From contig JAGQWJ010000002.1 of the NCBI GenBank assembly GCA_020437395.1, positions 62,001 to 126,000 of the forward strand: a stretch of DNA of 64,000 bases, given 5' to 3'. The notes under the pieces were generated by a model. That model had not been told where the DNA came from, searched no databases, and saw nothing but the letters and a program-made list of their open reading frames with translations. This document shows, one piece after another, positions 54,546 to 63,948 of the stretch. The position numbers and the translations under genes were made by a program. This stretch comes from Ignavibacteriota bacterium (GTDB taxonomy: Bacteria > Bacteroidota > Ignavibacteria > Kapaibacteriales > UBA2268). How positions within the stretch are numbered: position 1 is the stretch's first letter; each line of letters starts with the position of its first letter.

Positions 54546-55172
54546 ATGAACTTTATAAACGTATTTGAAAATAATAAAAAATGGGTTGCTGATAAATTAG
54601 ATAAAGACGAAAATTATTTTAGTAATCTTTCAAAAGGGCAGAATCCCGAATTACTCTACATTGGTTGTTCAGATAGCCGAGTTACGGCTGAAGATTTGAT
54701 GGGAGTTCAACCAGGTGACGCCTTTGTTCATAGAAATATTGCCAATATGGTTATCAATATTGACTTAAACACAATGTCTGTCGTCGAATATGCCGTCAAA
54801 CATTTGGAGGTTAAACACGTTGTAGTCTGTGGTCACTACTATTGTGGTGGAGTAAAAGCAGCTATGCAGTCTGCTGATTTAGGGGTACTTAATCCTTGGC
54901 TAAGAAATATAAGAGATGTTTATAGATTACACCAAGACGAATTAGACACAATTACAGATGAAGAATCCAGATATAAAAGGTTAGTCGAGTTAAATGTACA
55001 AGAGCAATGTGTCAATGTTATTAAAACGGCAGTTGTTCAAAAAGCGATTAGAGAAAGAGACTTAACAATCCACGGATGGGTTTTTGATATTCATACGGGT
55101 AAGTTAATTGATTTGAATATTGATTTCAAAGAAATATTAAAAGATATAATGAAAATTTATACTTTAAAATAA
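54546..55172 (+). CDS. Beta-carbonic anhydrase
   Basis: The 208-residue enzyme interconverts carbon dioxide and bicarbonate. Zinc and catalytic residues are C41, D43 and R45 (CSDSRV), H97 and C100 (GHYYCGGV). The sequence continues with NPWLRNIRDVYRLHQDEL and HGWVFDIHTGKL, usual for the plant/bacterial-type class. No signal peptide, so cytoplasmic. It may supply bicarbonate to carboxylases such as the biotin carboxylase at 48969, though the genes are not linked in an operon. A TTGACG-TAGAGT-like pair lies just upstream but is weak. Confidence 0.95.
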   Translation: MNFINVFENNKKWVADKLDKDENYFSNLSKGQNPELLYIGCSDSRVTAEDLMGVQPGDAFVHRNIANMVINIDLNTMSVVEYAVKHLEVKHVVVCGHYYCGGVKAAMQSADLGVLNPWLRNIRDVYRLHQDELDTITDEESRYKRLVELNVQEQCVNVIKTAVVQKAIRERDLTIHGWVFDIHTGKLIDLNIDFKEILKDIMKIYTLK

Positions 55173-55218
55173 TAATTATTTATATACCCTCGTTTTAATT
55201 CAATTTGAGACGGGGGAA

Positions 55219-56355
55219 TTATAAGAAATTTAAAAACTTACTTGTGATAGAATCGCACAGGGCATAGCCCTTTGAAGTTAATTTGAAATGAGTATTTGAA
55301 TCAGCAATAAATTCTTTTTTTAGTAGCTCTTCTATGAATAATTGAGATTTTTCGAAGAAAAGCGGCATTTGTTTTTCAATTTTGGCTTTATTTAATCCAG
55401 TAGCTCTCAATCCCAGCACAATCAACTCTTCTGAATAATCAGAATCATTTAACTTCTCTGAATCGATAATTGGTAATTTCCCATTGCTAATCATCTCGTA
55501 ATAGATCTGAAGATTACTTATATTTTTGTATCTACTACCCTCAAAAAAACCGTGCGATGAAACTCCAAATGCTAAATATTCTCCGCTATTCCATGTGTTA
55601 AGATTGTGCCTACACTTGTTATTAAATTTTGCAAAATTCGAAATTTCATAATGGTCAAATCCATATTTGGTAAGTATTTCAATTGCAGTGAAATACATAA
55701 ACTCATCTACTTCATCATTATATTTCACTACTTTGCCAGTTTGCATTTTATTCCATAATGGTGTGTTCTCCTCAAAAGTTAAGTTATAAGTTGAAAAGTG
55801 ATTTGTTCCCAAATCAAGTGCTTTTTCTATTGAATACGTCCATGAAGCAAGAGATTGACCCGGAATCGAAAATATTAAATCTAAGTTTACAGTTTCAATA
55901 CCACTTTTAACTGCATCGCTAACAATTTTCTCTGCTAATTTCGGCGAATGATTTCTTTTTAGGATTCCCAATTCTTTTTTTACAAAACTCTGCACTCCAA
56001 TACTAATTCGGTTAATTCCAACAGATTTATATTCGTAAAGTTTTAGTTTATCAATAGAAGCAGGATTTGATTCCATACTGATTTCAGCATTTGGTAATAC
56101 CTCGAAGCATTCCTTGACTTTATGAATTATAGTAGCCAATTGAGAGGGTGATAAAAGTGACGGAGTACCACCCCCTAAAAAGATATTATCAATTATAATT
56201 TCTGTAGAATGTAACGATTTGAATATTTCAAATTCCATTAACAGATATTCCACGTATTTTTCAATGTAAGTATCCTGATTTTTGATAATATAAAAATCGC
56301 AATAACTACAAATAGTGGCACAAAACGGTATATGTATGTATAATCCTCTGAGCAT
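55219..56355 (-). CDS. hemW: Radical SAM haem chaperone HemW
   Basis: The 378-residue protein has the radical SAM cluster motif C12-x3-C16-x2-C19 (FCATICSYCDFY), LGGGTPSLLSPSQL, EISMESNPASID, GINRISIGVQSFVKKELGILKRNH and NLDLIFSIPGQSLASW. HemW-type proteins lack coproporphyrinogen oxidase activity and insert haem into respiratory proteins. The C-terminal wing domain is present. Transcribed away from the phosphoesterase gene, with an AT-rich inverted repeat (56389-56419) in the gap. Confidence 0.88.
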   Translation of the reverse strand: MLRGLYIHIPFCATICSYCDFYIIKNQDTYIEKYVEYLLMEFEIFKSLHSTEIIIDNIFLGGGTPSLLSPSQLATIIHKVKECFEVLPNAEISMESNPASIDKLKLYEYKSVGINRISIGVQSFVKKELGILKRNHSPKLAEKIVSDAVKSGIETVNLDLIFSIPGQSLASWTYSIEKALDLGTNHFSTYNLTFEENTPLWNKMQTGKVVKYNDEVDEFMYFTAIEILTKYGFDHYEISNFAKFNNKCRHNLNTWNSGEYLAFGVSSHGFFEGSRYKNISNLQIYYEMISNGKLPIIDSEKLNDSDYSEELIVLGLRATGLNKAKIEKQMPLFFEKSQLFIEELLKKEFIADSNTHFKLTSKGYALCDSITSKFLNFL

Positions 56356-56388
56356 TGAATAATTGAATTGTTTTCTGAAAAGAGAGTA

Positions 56389-56419
56389 ATTATAAATTAC
56401 AATTTAACCAATTTATAAT
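56389..56419. repeat. AT-rich inverted repeat between hemW and the phosphoesterase gene
   Basis: Ten-base arms ATTATAAATT (56389-56398) and AATTTATAAT (56410-56419) flank an 11 bp spacer in the divergent gap. Being A/T only, it could be a chance match or an operator. Confidence 0.3.
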
Positions 56420-56477
56420 GTGTAGGCATAATTTGTTATATTGATTTATGATTACTAACTAATCAAAAGATAAATGA

Positions 56478-57464
56478 TTGAACAAAATTAGACATATTCT
56501 AATGTTATTAGTTATTTTACTTAGTGGATGTAAGTCCAGTATTGTATATAATAATCCGCCTACTTACTTTAACTTAAAAAGTTCACTTGAAAATACTGAT
56601 CTGCCAAATTCATTTATTCTTATTGGTGATACACAAAGGACGGGATGGTTTGAGAGTACTTTACTCTTTCGTGAATCAAGTGATTCTGTACAATTCGAAT
56701 TATTTAGTAAAATAGCATCATTAGATAATAAGCCTTCATTTATTGTACATCTAGGAGATCTAGTATATGACGCTTCTTCTGATAGCGATTGGGAATATTT
56801 TGATAGTTCCACATCGATGATTAGAAAAGAGAAAATTCCTATAGTACCATTGCTAGGTAATCACGAGTATTTTGGAGATTATGAGAAAGGTAATTTGAAT
56901 ATTACAAGTAGATTTCCAGAATTTAAAGATTCATCTTGGAAGTCCTTCAAATTCAAGAATGTCGGGTTCATTTTACTTAATACCAATATTGAGCTATCGG
57001 AAAAGTTGAAAAAGAGACAAAAGGAATGGTATAACAATGAATTAGAAAGATTCGATTCTGATACGGGGACTAATCATATTATAATTGCTACTCATCAGCC
57101 GCCTTTCACGAATGGAAATGGTTTAGGTTTTGGTGACGATGAATATGTAAAACATAATTTTATCGAATCGTATAAAAAATATAGTAAAGCTAAACTTTTC
57201 GTATCAGGACATTGTCATAATTATGAGCATTTGCTTATAGACAATAAACACTATGTAGTAACTGGAGGTGGGGGAGGCCCGAGAAGAACTATCGATTTAG
57301 AAGGTAGATATAAAGATATCACTAATGGAATAGATAAGGATAAATGCTTAAGAGATTTTCACTTTATTAGTGTAGAAGTTAAAAAGGACTCATTAGTTCT
57401 TGTAGTACACAATTATAATATGGCCACAAAAAAGTGGGGGATAGGTGATAAATTCAGTTTATAA
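56478..57464 (+). CDS. Metallophosphoesterase lipoprotein (calcineurin-like)
   Basis: The 328-residue protein starts at TTG 56478, giving NKIRHILMLLVILLSGC, a lipoprotein signal. The only alternative ATG (56502) would leave a very short n-region. The calcineurin-like signature is intact: ILIGDTQRTGWFES, HLGDLVYDAS, PLLGNHEYF, IATHQPPF and SGHCHNYEHL, in metal-binding order. It resembles purple-acid-phosphatase-like enzymes. It lies in the periplasm on the membrane; substrate unknown. It is convergent with the small signal peptidase gene (5 bp gap). Confidence 0.85.
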   Translation: MNKIRHILMLLVILLSGCKSSIVYNNPPTYFNLKSSLENTDLPNSFILIGDTQRTGWFESTLLFRESSDSVQFELFSKIASLDNKPSFIVHLGDLVYDASSDSDWEYFDSSTSMIRKEKIPIVPLLGNHEYFGDYEKGNLNITSRFPEFKDSSWKSFKFKNVGFILLNTNIELSEKLKKRQKEWYNNELERFDSDTGTNHIIIATHQPPFTNGNGLGFGDDEYVKHNFIESYKKYSKAKLFVSGHCHNYEHLLIDNKHYVVTGGGGGPRRTIDLEGRYKDITNGIDKDKCLRDFHFISVEVKKDSLVLVVHNYNMATKKWGIGDKFSL

Positions 57465-57469
57465 TCCTT

Positions 57470-57877
57470 TCACTCGTTTAAGAAATCAACCGAAAACGTC
57501 GAAAAATTAAATTTAATAATTGCTTTACCTTCTAAGTCAGATTTGCGAACGTAACCAAAATTTCTTGAGTCTATGCTATTATTCTCATTATCACCAATTA
57601 CGAACATTTCTCCTTGGCTATTGACATCTTTTATACGCTTGATTAAATGTTCATTATTATGATTGAAAGTGATAATATCTGATGATTTTGGTACATTATA
57701 TTCTATCCCAATTATATCGTAAGCAAGCTTACTAATTATAATTATATCGCCTTTTTCTAATGTAGGTTCCATCGATTCAGAAGCAACTACTTTAAAATCG
57801 ATGATATAAGTCTTAATAAAAAAAATAAGACATACTGCTAAAACTAATGCAAACAGTATGTCTTTAATAGATTTCAA
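57470..57877 (-). CDS. Small signal peptidase I (S26 family)
   Basis: At 135 residues this is much shorter than the neighbouring LepB. It has one N-terminal membrane segment (ILFALVLAVCLIFFI), the serine motif ASESMEPTL with S35, the lysine motif LIKRIK with K80, and GDNENNSIDSRNFGYV. Serine and lysine form the dyad, so it should be active. It lies 10 bp after the larger lepB, so the two are probably co-transcribed with lepA. Confidence 0.85.
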   Translation of the reverse strand: MKSIKDILFALVLAVCLIFFIKTYIIDFKVVASESMEPTLEKGDIIIISKLAYDIIGIEYNVPKSSDIITFNHNNEHLIKRIKDVNSQGEMFVIGDNENNSIDSRNFGYVRKSDLEGKAIIKFNFSTFSVDFLNE

Positions 57878-57887
57878 AATAAATTTT

Positions 57888-58805
57888 TTAGTCTATCAGA
57901 TTGCCAATTCTATTGAATCTGATTGTGGTTAATTTATCAAAAAAGTTACCAAATGGCATATTCGTATCCCATGACCAATACACAATTACTGGTGTACCAG
58001 TGACATTCTCATAAGGAATAAAACCCCATGAGCGACTATCAAGACTGTTGCGTCTGTTGTCTCCCATCCCGAAACAATAATCTCTTTCTACTTTGTAACT
58101 AGTAACGGGTTTATCGTCAATAAATACAGTTTCACTGTCAAAAGTAACTTTGTGGCCTTCTCTTAGAATAAATATTCTCCATCTTTCTATATTTTCTCTT
58201 GTTATTGGGATTACGTCACCTTCCTTTGGTATAACTAATGGGCCATAATTCGCTTGAGTCCAATCAGTCCCAATAGGGAAAGCTGCAGGAGCATTTGGAT
58301 TATTACTAGAGCTGAAGTTTGCATTCTTTGGTAAAGGTTGTTTTTCGCCATTAATATATATAACTTCATTTATTATCTGTATGGTGTCTCCTGCAGTTGC
58401 TACACACCTTTTAAGATAATATTGAAACTCCTGAGCTTCTATCAAATCTCTATCACCTGGATAGATAAATACTATTACGTCACCTTTTTCAGGGTCTTTA
58501 ATCCCAGGGAATTGAATAAATGGTAATTCTTGATTAATAAAAGGTATTACTTGAGGTGTAGTAGGGCCATAAATGAATTTATTTACAAACAAAAAATCAC
58601 CAGTCATTACTTCATTTTCCATTGAACCTGTTGGTACAACAAATGAAGCTACTAATAATCCATTAATAATCATTACTACAATTATAGCACCGATTAGTGT
58701 TTTACCAAATGAAAAAATCTTTTCTCCAAAAGACATATTTTTCATTTTTTCTTTCTGAATTTCTTTCTTCTTCTTTCTTTTTGCCAAATAATCTTTCAGA
58801 GACAT
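57888..58805 (-). CDS. lepB: Signal peptidase I
   Basis: The 305-residue enzyme has a cytoplasmic lysine-rich N-terminus (DYLAKRKKKKEIQKEK), one membrane segment (LIGAIIVVMIINGLLVASFV), catalytic S61 in PTGSMENEVM and K132 in YLKRCVA, plus the box GMGDNRRNSLDSRSWGFIP. It removes signal peptides from exported proteins, many of which are encoded in this window. It lies directly after lepA, as in many genomes, and before a second smaller paralogue. Confidence 0.93.
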   Translation of the reverse strand: MSLKDYLAKRKKKKEIQKEKMKNMSFGEKIFSFGKTLIGAIIVVMIINGLLVASFVVPTGSMENEVMTGDFLFVNKFIYGPTTPQVIPFINQELPFIQFPGIKDPEKGDVIVFIYPGDRDLIEAQEFQYYLKRCVATAGDTIQIINEVIYINGEKQPLPKNANFSSSNNPNAPAAFPIGTDWTQANYGPLVIPKEGDVIPITRENIERWRIFILREGHKVTFDSETVFIDDKPVTSYKVERDYCFGMGDNRRNSLDSRSWGFIPYENVTGTPVIVYWSWDTNMPFGNFFDKLTTIRFNRIGNLID

Positions 58806-58817
58806 TTTATTCCTTTC

Positions 58818-60617
58818 TTAATCAATTGAAAGTACAGCATGGAATGCTTCTTGAGGTACTTCCACGCTACCAATTTGTTTCATACGTTTTTTACCTTCTT
58901 TTTGTTTCTCTATTAGTTTACGCTTACGGCTGATATCACCACCATAGCATTTTGCAGTAACGTTCTTTCGCATAGCACTAATATTAGTACGAGCAACAAT
59001 CTTATTCCCTATACCAGCTTGAATAGCAACGTCAAACATCTGTTTTGGTATAAGCTCTTTTAGCTTTTCACAGATTTTTTTACCCCATGCGTGGGCTTTG
59101 TTTCTATGAACTATGTATGACAATGCGTCAACCTTTTCTCCATTTAGCATAATATCTAATTTTACTAAATCACTTTCTTTTTCTTTAGAAAATTCATAGT
59201 CTAACGACGCATAGCCACGAGATGTTGATTTCAATTTGTCATAGAAATCGAATACGACTTCAGAAAGTGGAATCTCAAATATAAGCTCTACTCTTGTCTC
59301 AGATAGATATTTTTGATCAACAATTTCTGCCCTTCTTTCCATACATAGTGACATAACATTACCTACATATTGGTCTGGTGTTATTATCTGAGCTCTTATA
59401 TATGGTTCTTTGAGCGATACTATTGCGACTCTATCAGGCATCTGTGCGGGATTGTCGATTTGCACTACATCTCCGTTCGTTTTAGTAACTCTATAACGTA
59501 CGTTAGGAACAGTAGTTACTATAGTCTGATTAAATTCGCGTTCTAATCTTTCTTGTACAATCTCCATATGGAGTAGCCCTAGGAATCCACATCTGAATCC
59601 AAAGCCAAGTGCAGTAGATGATTCAGGTTCAAAAGTAACAGCACTATCATTAAGAGAAAGTTTAGATAATGCTTCTCTCAAATCTTCGAATCCATCTGAA
59701 TCTGACGGGTAAATACCCGAGAATACCATAGGTTTTACTTCTTTGAAACCACCAATAGGTTCTGTTGCACCGCCTTTCTGATGAGTAATAGTATCACCAA
59801 CTTTAGTGTCTGACAGTCCTTTAATAGCTGCCGTGATATAACCTACATTACCAGCAGAGAGTGATTTTGTTCTTTCTCTCTTCATTTTCATAACTCCAAC
59901 TTGCTCAACTATATGTTCAGTTTTGTTGGACATAAACATGATTTTATCATTTTCTTTAATTTCACCGTCCATAACTCTAATATTGACAACTACCCCTTGG
60001 TAGGGGTCAAATATCGAATCATAGATTAGTGCTTTCAAAGGAGCTTCTGGATCTCCCTTAGGAGGGCCTATTCTTTCAACTATTGCTTCTAATATATCTA
60101 TAACACCTATACCCGATTTACCAGATGCCTCTATTATATCTTCTTCTTTTCCGCCAATTAGCTCTAAGACTTGCTTTTTCACATTGTCCTTAGTTGTAGC
60201 TGCGGCAGGTAAATCTATTTTATTCAATACTGGTATTATCTCTAGGTCATTCTCGATTGCCATATATAGATTGCTTATAGTCTGAGCTTCCACCCCTTGT
60301 GTAGCATCTACTACAAGTATAGCCCCTTCGCAAGCAGCAAGTGAACGCGATACTTCGTAGGAGAAATCCACGTGACCAGGTGTATCAATAAGATTCAACT
60401 TATATATTTCGCCATTCTTCGCCTTATAGTCCATCTGAATAGCGTGTAACTTGATTGTAATACCTCTTTCTTGTTCAAGAGCATTATTATCTAAAATCTG
60501 AGCGTGAACCATTTCTCTTTGGCTAATGGCTCCCGTAACTTCAAGTATTCTATCAGCTAAGGTCGATTTGCCATGGTCGATGTGGGCAATTATGCAAAAG
60601 TTTCTAATGTTTTTCAT
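58818..60617 (-). CDS. lepA: Elongation factor 4 (LepA)
   Basis: The 599-residue translational GTPase has [16 protein letters not shown] (G1), RGITIKL (G2), [15 protein letters not shown] (G3) and LNKIDLPAA (G4), then the LepA-specific C-terminal domain ([30 protein letters not shown]...[28 protein letters not shown]). The frame opens with TTG at 60620, but the ATG at 60617 matches the family start. A Bacteroidota-type promoter is at 60641-60672. It heads the lepA-lepB-small signal peptidase operon. Confidence 0.97.
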   Translation of the reverse strand: MKNIRNFCIIAHIDHGKSTLADRILEVTGAISQREMVHAQILDNNALEQERGITIKLHAIQMDYKAKNGEIYKLNLIDTPGHVDFSYEVSRSLAACEGAILVVDATQGVEAQTISNLYMAIENDLEIIPVLNKIDLPAAATTKDNVKKQVLELIGGKEEDIIEASGKSGIGVIDILEAIVERIGPPKGDPEAPLKALIYDSIFDPYQGVVVNIRVMDGEIKENDKIMFMSNKTEHIVEQVGVMKMKRERTKSLSAGNVGYITAAIKGLSDTKVGDTITHQKGGATEPIGGFKEVKPMVFSGIYPSDSDGFEDLREALSKLSLNDSAVTFEPESSTALGFGFRCGFLGLLHMEIVQERLEREFNQTIVTTVPNVRYRVTKTNGDVVQIDNPAQMPDRVAIVSLKEPYIRAQIITPDQYVGNVMSLCMERRAEIVDQKYLSETRVELIFEIPLSEVVFDFYDKLKSTSRGYASLDYEFSKEKESDLVKLDIMLNGEKVDALSYIVHRNKAHAWGKKICEKLKELIPKQMFDVAIQAGIGNKIVARTNISAMRKNVTAKCYGGDISRKRKLIEKQKEGKKRMKQIGSVEVPQEAFHAVLSID

Positions 60618-60640
60618 CAATATCCGAATTATGTAAGTTA

Positions 60641-60672
60641 CAAAGATAATAAAGCGTTGCGTCTAATTCAAC
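60641..60672 (-). promoter_or_regulatory. Bacteroidota-type promoter of lepA
   Basis: On the minus strand GTTG (60669-60672, three of four) and TATCTTTG (60641-60648) are 20 bp apart, ending 24 bp before the lepA ATG. Confidence 0.5.
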
Positions 60673-60771
60673 GTATTATTTCATTTTTTATCGGATTGAT
60701 GGTGAATATTTGTTTGTTTAAAAGGATTAAAAGAGTAAAAATATATTGAAAGTGTGAAAAAATATCAAAAT

Positions 60772-61152
60772 TCAATCCAAATACTCAACCACAAATGATA
60801 GTTTCTTATTGTCTGGGGTAAATACTACATCCCATTTGGTATCTTCATTTATGCCTTTCTTCTGATAATAGTCAGATACTTTTTTGAATCCATTTTTCCT
60901 AAGATAGTTTTGAACTCTGTCCTCATCTATATCCAATGTAAAACTAGATTCTTTGATCTTCCCATCACATTTACAATCACCATCTTTTACATTTGGTATA
61001 TTGACATGTGCTCTTATTTCTAAGTTATCAATGTTGAATCGCTCACAATCTTTCCTATTGTATATATGGCTTCTTAGTGACAAGAAAGATACCGCAAACA
61101 AAGTAAAGAATAGCCCTGTACTAATTATCGCTATTAATATTTTCTTTTTCAT
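60772..61152 (-). CDS. Hypothetical protein with N-terminal membrane anchor
   Basis: The 126-residue protein has one hydrophobic segment (KKKILIAIISTGLFFTLFAVSFLSL) that can be a membrane anchor or uncleaved signal. A soluble part follows with three Cys in CERF and DGDCKCDGKIKESS and a charged end. I do not recognise a family. It lies on the same strand as the endonuclease gene, 62 bp downstream of it. Confidence 0.55.
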   Translation of the reverse strand: MKKKILIAIISTGLFFTLFAVSFLSLRSHIYNRKDCERFNIDNLEIRAHVNIPNVKDGDCKCDGKIKESSFTLDIDEDRVQNYLRKNGFKKVSDYYQKKGINEDTKWDVVFTPDNKKLSFVVEYLD

Positions 61153-61214
61153 TCTTGTATGTGATTTATAGTTTGAGAATGAAAATTAATACGAGGTAAA
61201 ATGATGTAAGTTAC

Positions 61215-62009
61215 TTACTTGATTTTCCAGAACAAAGAATCAATTTTACTTTCAATTTTAGCTTCAATATTATCATTAAGATTATAAAAAAGATCATAAC
61301 CAAGAATTGATTCCAATGAATCTGTGGTTAAAATAAATTTTTGTAACTCACTTTCTTTGGTGTACTGATACAAATAAAATGAGATAGTTGATTGATTTTT
61401 ACCATCAAAAACTAAAAGAGACTTAAAATAATGATCAGGGATTGCTACTTTGCTTTTACCTAATCTTGTTAGCTCATTGTGGAGTAAAGCTCCAGTAATC
61501 ACATAGATTGAATCGTAATCACAAGCCCAATCTCTCACTTGTTCTTCTAACTTCTTCCATATCCCTCTGTTAAATTCAGGAATCTGTGGTGATACGTTGG
61601 ACATAAGGAAACTATCGTGCATCGAAAGCGAATCAGCTTTATTGTCGGCAGCCGGTATAAGGTGTCCTTTATCATATCCCGAAGCATAGTAATCATCAGT
61701 GCTTGGACTATATTTGCGTAATATCTGGTCTTCTCTGAAGTAATTACTTCTTGGTATTTCACCTTTAGTTTCACTACAGTTTAGCTTATATGCAACCCAA
61801 TAGGGGTGCCTGTACTTTTTGGAAAAACCTACTGTAAATCCATGCTTTGTGAGAATAGTTGCATCCTCAATATAGCTAGGTAACTCAAGGTCATTTATTT
61901 TAGAATATTCAGTATCTTCAATAATATTTCTGTTTTCATCGAAATCATTAAAAATTAGGCTGAATAATATCATTATAAATATACTAATTATCATAACTAC
62001 TTTTTTCAT
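61215..62009 (-). CDS. Secreted DNA/RNA non-specific endonuclease (NUC1 family)
   Basis: The 264-residue protein has an N-terminal signal or anchor (VVMIISIFIMILFSLIF). The beta-beta-alpha metal nuclease core is clear: GYDKGHLIPAADNKA with catalytic H116 (the family motif is DRGH; here DKGH), SFLMSNVSPQIPEFNRGIWKKLE with N138 and N147, and YVITGALL. It may use extracellular nucleic acids as nutrient or act in defence. Its ATG overlaps the MFS gene stop by 4 bp. Confidence 0.9.
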   Translation of the reverse strand: MKKVVMIISIFIMILFSLIFNDFDENRNIIEDTEYSKINDLELPSYIEDATILTKHGFTVGFSKKYRHPYWVAYKLNCSETKGEIPRSNYFREDQILRKYSPSTDDYYASGYDKGHLIPAADNKADSLSMHDSFLMSNVSPQIPEFNRGIWKKLEEQVRDWACDYDSIYVITGALLHNELTRLGKSKVAIPDHYFKSLLVFDGKNQSTISFYLYQYTKESELQKFILTTDSLESILGYDLFYNLNDNIEAKIESKIDSLFWKIK

Positions 62010-63247
62010 TCTGCTAAAAACTCTTTTTGAAATTTATCTAATGGAGAAAAATGAGCTATTAGTGCCACTATTGTCAGCATTACAAAAGAAATTATAAAAT
62101 TCATTTCCATACCAAACAATGAACTTACTACTCCAGCAAATAGAAAACTAATAAGTGAACCCAAAAGGTTTGCACCAGATGCAAGTCCCATTATTCCACC
62201 TTTTTGTTGAGCAATAGTTCTCTTACTCAATGCCGAATATAAAGTTGGAATTAGTGCTGCGTAGAATATACCAATAACCGCTCGAATCGGAATTAAATAA
62301 TAGAAATTAGGTACAAATATATGTAACAGATACATAAGCGCTGAAATAATAGCTGAGATTTTTAATGTTTTCTGCCAAATTTTAGCATCATTTCTTCTTC
62401 CCCATTTAGGCGAAAAAATAATATTAAAAATAGCTATCACCCCAAAAAGTACACCGGTAACAGTAGCTAACAAATCGTCTGGTGCACCTTTTTCTTCAAC
62501 AAAATATGTAAAAATTGGGATTGTAAATTGTACTCCCATCTGAACTAATACTATAAGGGTCATAAGTTTGAAAAAAACTTTGTCCTTAAATATAAATTTG
62601 AGGTTCCAAACTATACCGTACTTTTTATCTTTCCTTGGTACAAATTCTTTCTCTTGTAACGAAACCATAACAAGTATTGCAGCTAAAGTGCAAAGCAGAC
62701 CAACAACTAAAAATACATATCTTATACCAACAAAGTCTGCCATCAACCCACCAAAAAATGGTCCGAATACTTGTCCTGCAGCTATAGAGCTTTGTAGCCA
62801 ACCGATTGCGTAGCCAGATTTGTTTTCTGGTGTATTAGCACTTACAAAAGATAGGGAAGATGCAATCATCCCACTCATAGTGCCTTGGAGTACACGAAGG
62901 AAGAAAAGCTGATATACATTTTGGGCAAATGCCATAAGTACAACCGATAGTGCTAAACCAAAAATAGCACGTACGGTCATAAATTTTCTTCCGTATTTAT
63001 CCCCTAATGAACCCCAGATTGGAATCATTATTACTGCAGAGATATAAACCCCCGCAAATACCATCCCAGACCAAAACTTAGCTTCATCTGGGTTTGATAC
63101 TCCCAAATCACGTACATAGAGTGGTAAAAAAGGGAATACTCCACTCATACCAATTAACGCTATAAACTGTGCTATACAAAGGATAACTAAGTTTCTTCGC
63201 CAGATATTATCTTCTTCGGAAGAAAGGAGTTCTTTAATGTTTATCAA
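62006..63247 (-). CDS. MFS transporter (multidrug-efflux-like)
   Basis: The 413-residue protein has about twelve membrane segments. The MFS loop 2-3 motif GSLGDKYGRKFMTVRA is intact and LGDKYGRK fits the family consensus. The N-terminal FIALIGMSGVFPFLPLYVRDLGV and RVLQGTMSGMIASSLSFVSANTP resemble drug:proton antiporter groups such as MdtG/TetA. The start is TTG at 63247, overlapping the glycosyltransferase stop (TTTTGA), with no better ATG near. Substrate unknown. Confidence 0.85.
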   Translation of the reverse strand: MINIKELLSSEEDNIWRRNLVILCIAQFIALIGMSGVFPFLPLYVRDLGVSNPDEAKFWSGMVFAGVYISAVIMIPIWGSLGDKYGRKFMTVRAIFGLALSVVLMAFAQNVYQLFFLRVLQGTMSGMIASSLSFVSANTPENKSGYAIGWLQSSIAAGQVFGPFFGGLMADFVGIRYVFLVVGLLCTLAAILVMVSLQEKEFVPRKDKKYGIVWNLKFIFKDKVFFKLMTLIVLVQMGVQFTIPIFTYFVEEKGAPDDLLATVTGVLFGVIAIFNIIFSPKWGRRNDAKIWQKTLKISAIISALMYLLHIFVPNFYYLIPIRAVIGIFYAALIPTLYSALSKRTIAQQKGGIMGLASGANLLGSLISFLFAGVVSSLFGMEMNFIISFVMLTIVALIAHFSPLDKFQKEFLAE

Positions 63248-63948
63248 AAGTTATGGATTCTTTTTATTCTCATTATCTCTAGAAGCATACTTATTGAATC
63301 AGTAATCGGGTTGACCTTGCTTCTGTCATCATTGTACCATTCTACTGGTACTTCGTCAATTTTGTATCCTGCTTTTCTTGCCAAATATAGGATTTCAACA
63401 TCAAAACTAAATCCATCAATTTTCGCTTTACTAAATATATCTTCCGCTGCTTCTGCTGTAAATCCTTTGAATCCACATTGAGTATCTTTGATGCCTTTGA
63501 TGACCATCAGCTGAACAAACTTATTAAAAGTCTTACCCATAAATTCGCGGTAAAATGGCTGATGTTCTTTGACCATACCATAGTCCAAAGCTCGCGATCC
63601 TATTACAATATCAAAATTGTTTTTCAAACTGTAGATTATTTTTTCTATTTCGTAGATAGGAGTCGAGAAATCTGCATCGGTGAATATTCTTATCTCACCA
63701 GTAGCTTTGAGCATACCCATACGAACAGCAGCACCTTTCCCAGTGTTTTTAGGCAATGCATAAGCTTTCACTTTATCACCGAATTTATTAGCTATAGCTA
63801 CTGTATTATCTGTAGAGCCATCGTCAGCAACTATAATCTCATACTCGTAATCCTTTTGTCCGAGGTAATCCACGGCTTTTTGGAGAGATGCTTCTATTCT
63901 ATCAGCTTCGTTATATGCTGGTATTACGATAGATAAGTATGGCTTCAT
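63244..63948 (-). CDS. Family 2 glycosyltransferase (dolichyl-phosphate glucosyltransferase-like)
   Basis: The 234-residue protein is of the GT-A fold: YLSIVIPAYNEADRIEASL, VADDGSTDNTVAIA, GKGAAVRMGMLKATGEIRIFTDADFSTP (the DxD is TDADFS), and QCGFKGFTAEAAEDIFSKAKIDGFSFDVEILYLARKAGYKIDEVPVEW. The pattern is that of ALG5/polyprenyl-phosphate glucosyltransferases. No membrane segments at the C-terminus. The frame opens with TTG at 63951, but ATG 63948 is preferred. Its stop overlaps the MFS start. A TATCTTTG element at 63982-63989 on the minus strand may be its -7 box; the partner lies past the window edge. Confidence 0.88.
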   Translation of the reverse strand: MKPYLSIVIPAYNEADRIEASLQKAVDYLGQKDYEYEIIVADDGSTDNTVAIANKFGDKVKAYALPKNTGKGAAVRMGMLKATGEIRIFTDADFSTPIYEIEKIIYSLKNNFDIVIGSRALDYGMVKEHQPFYREFMGKTFNKFVQLMVIKGIKDTQCGFKGFTAEAAEDIFSKAKIDGFSFDVEILYLARKAGYKIDEVPVEWYNDDRSKVNPITDSISMLLEIMRIKRIHNF

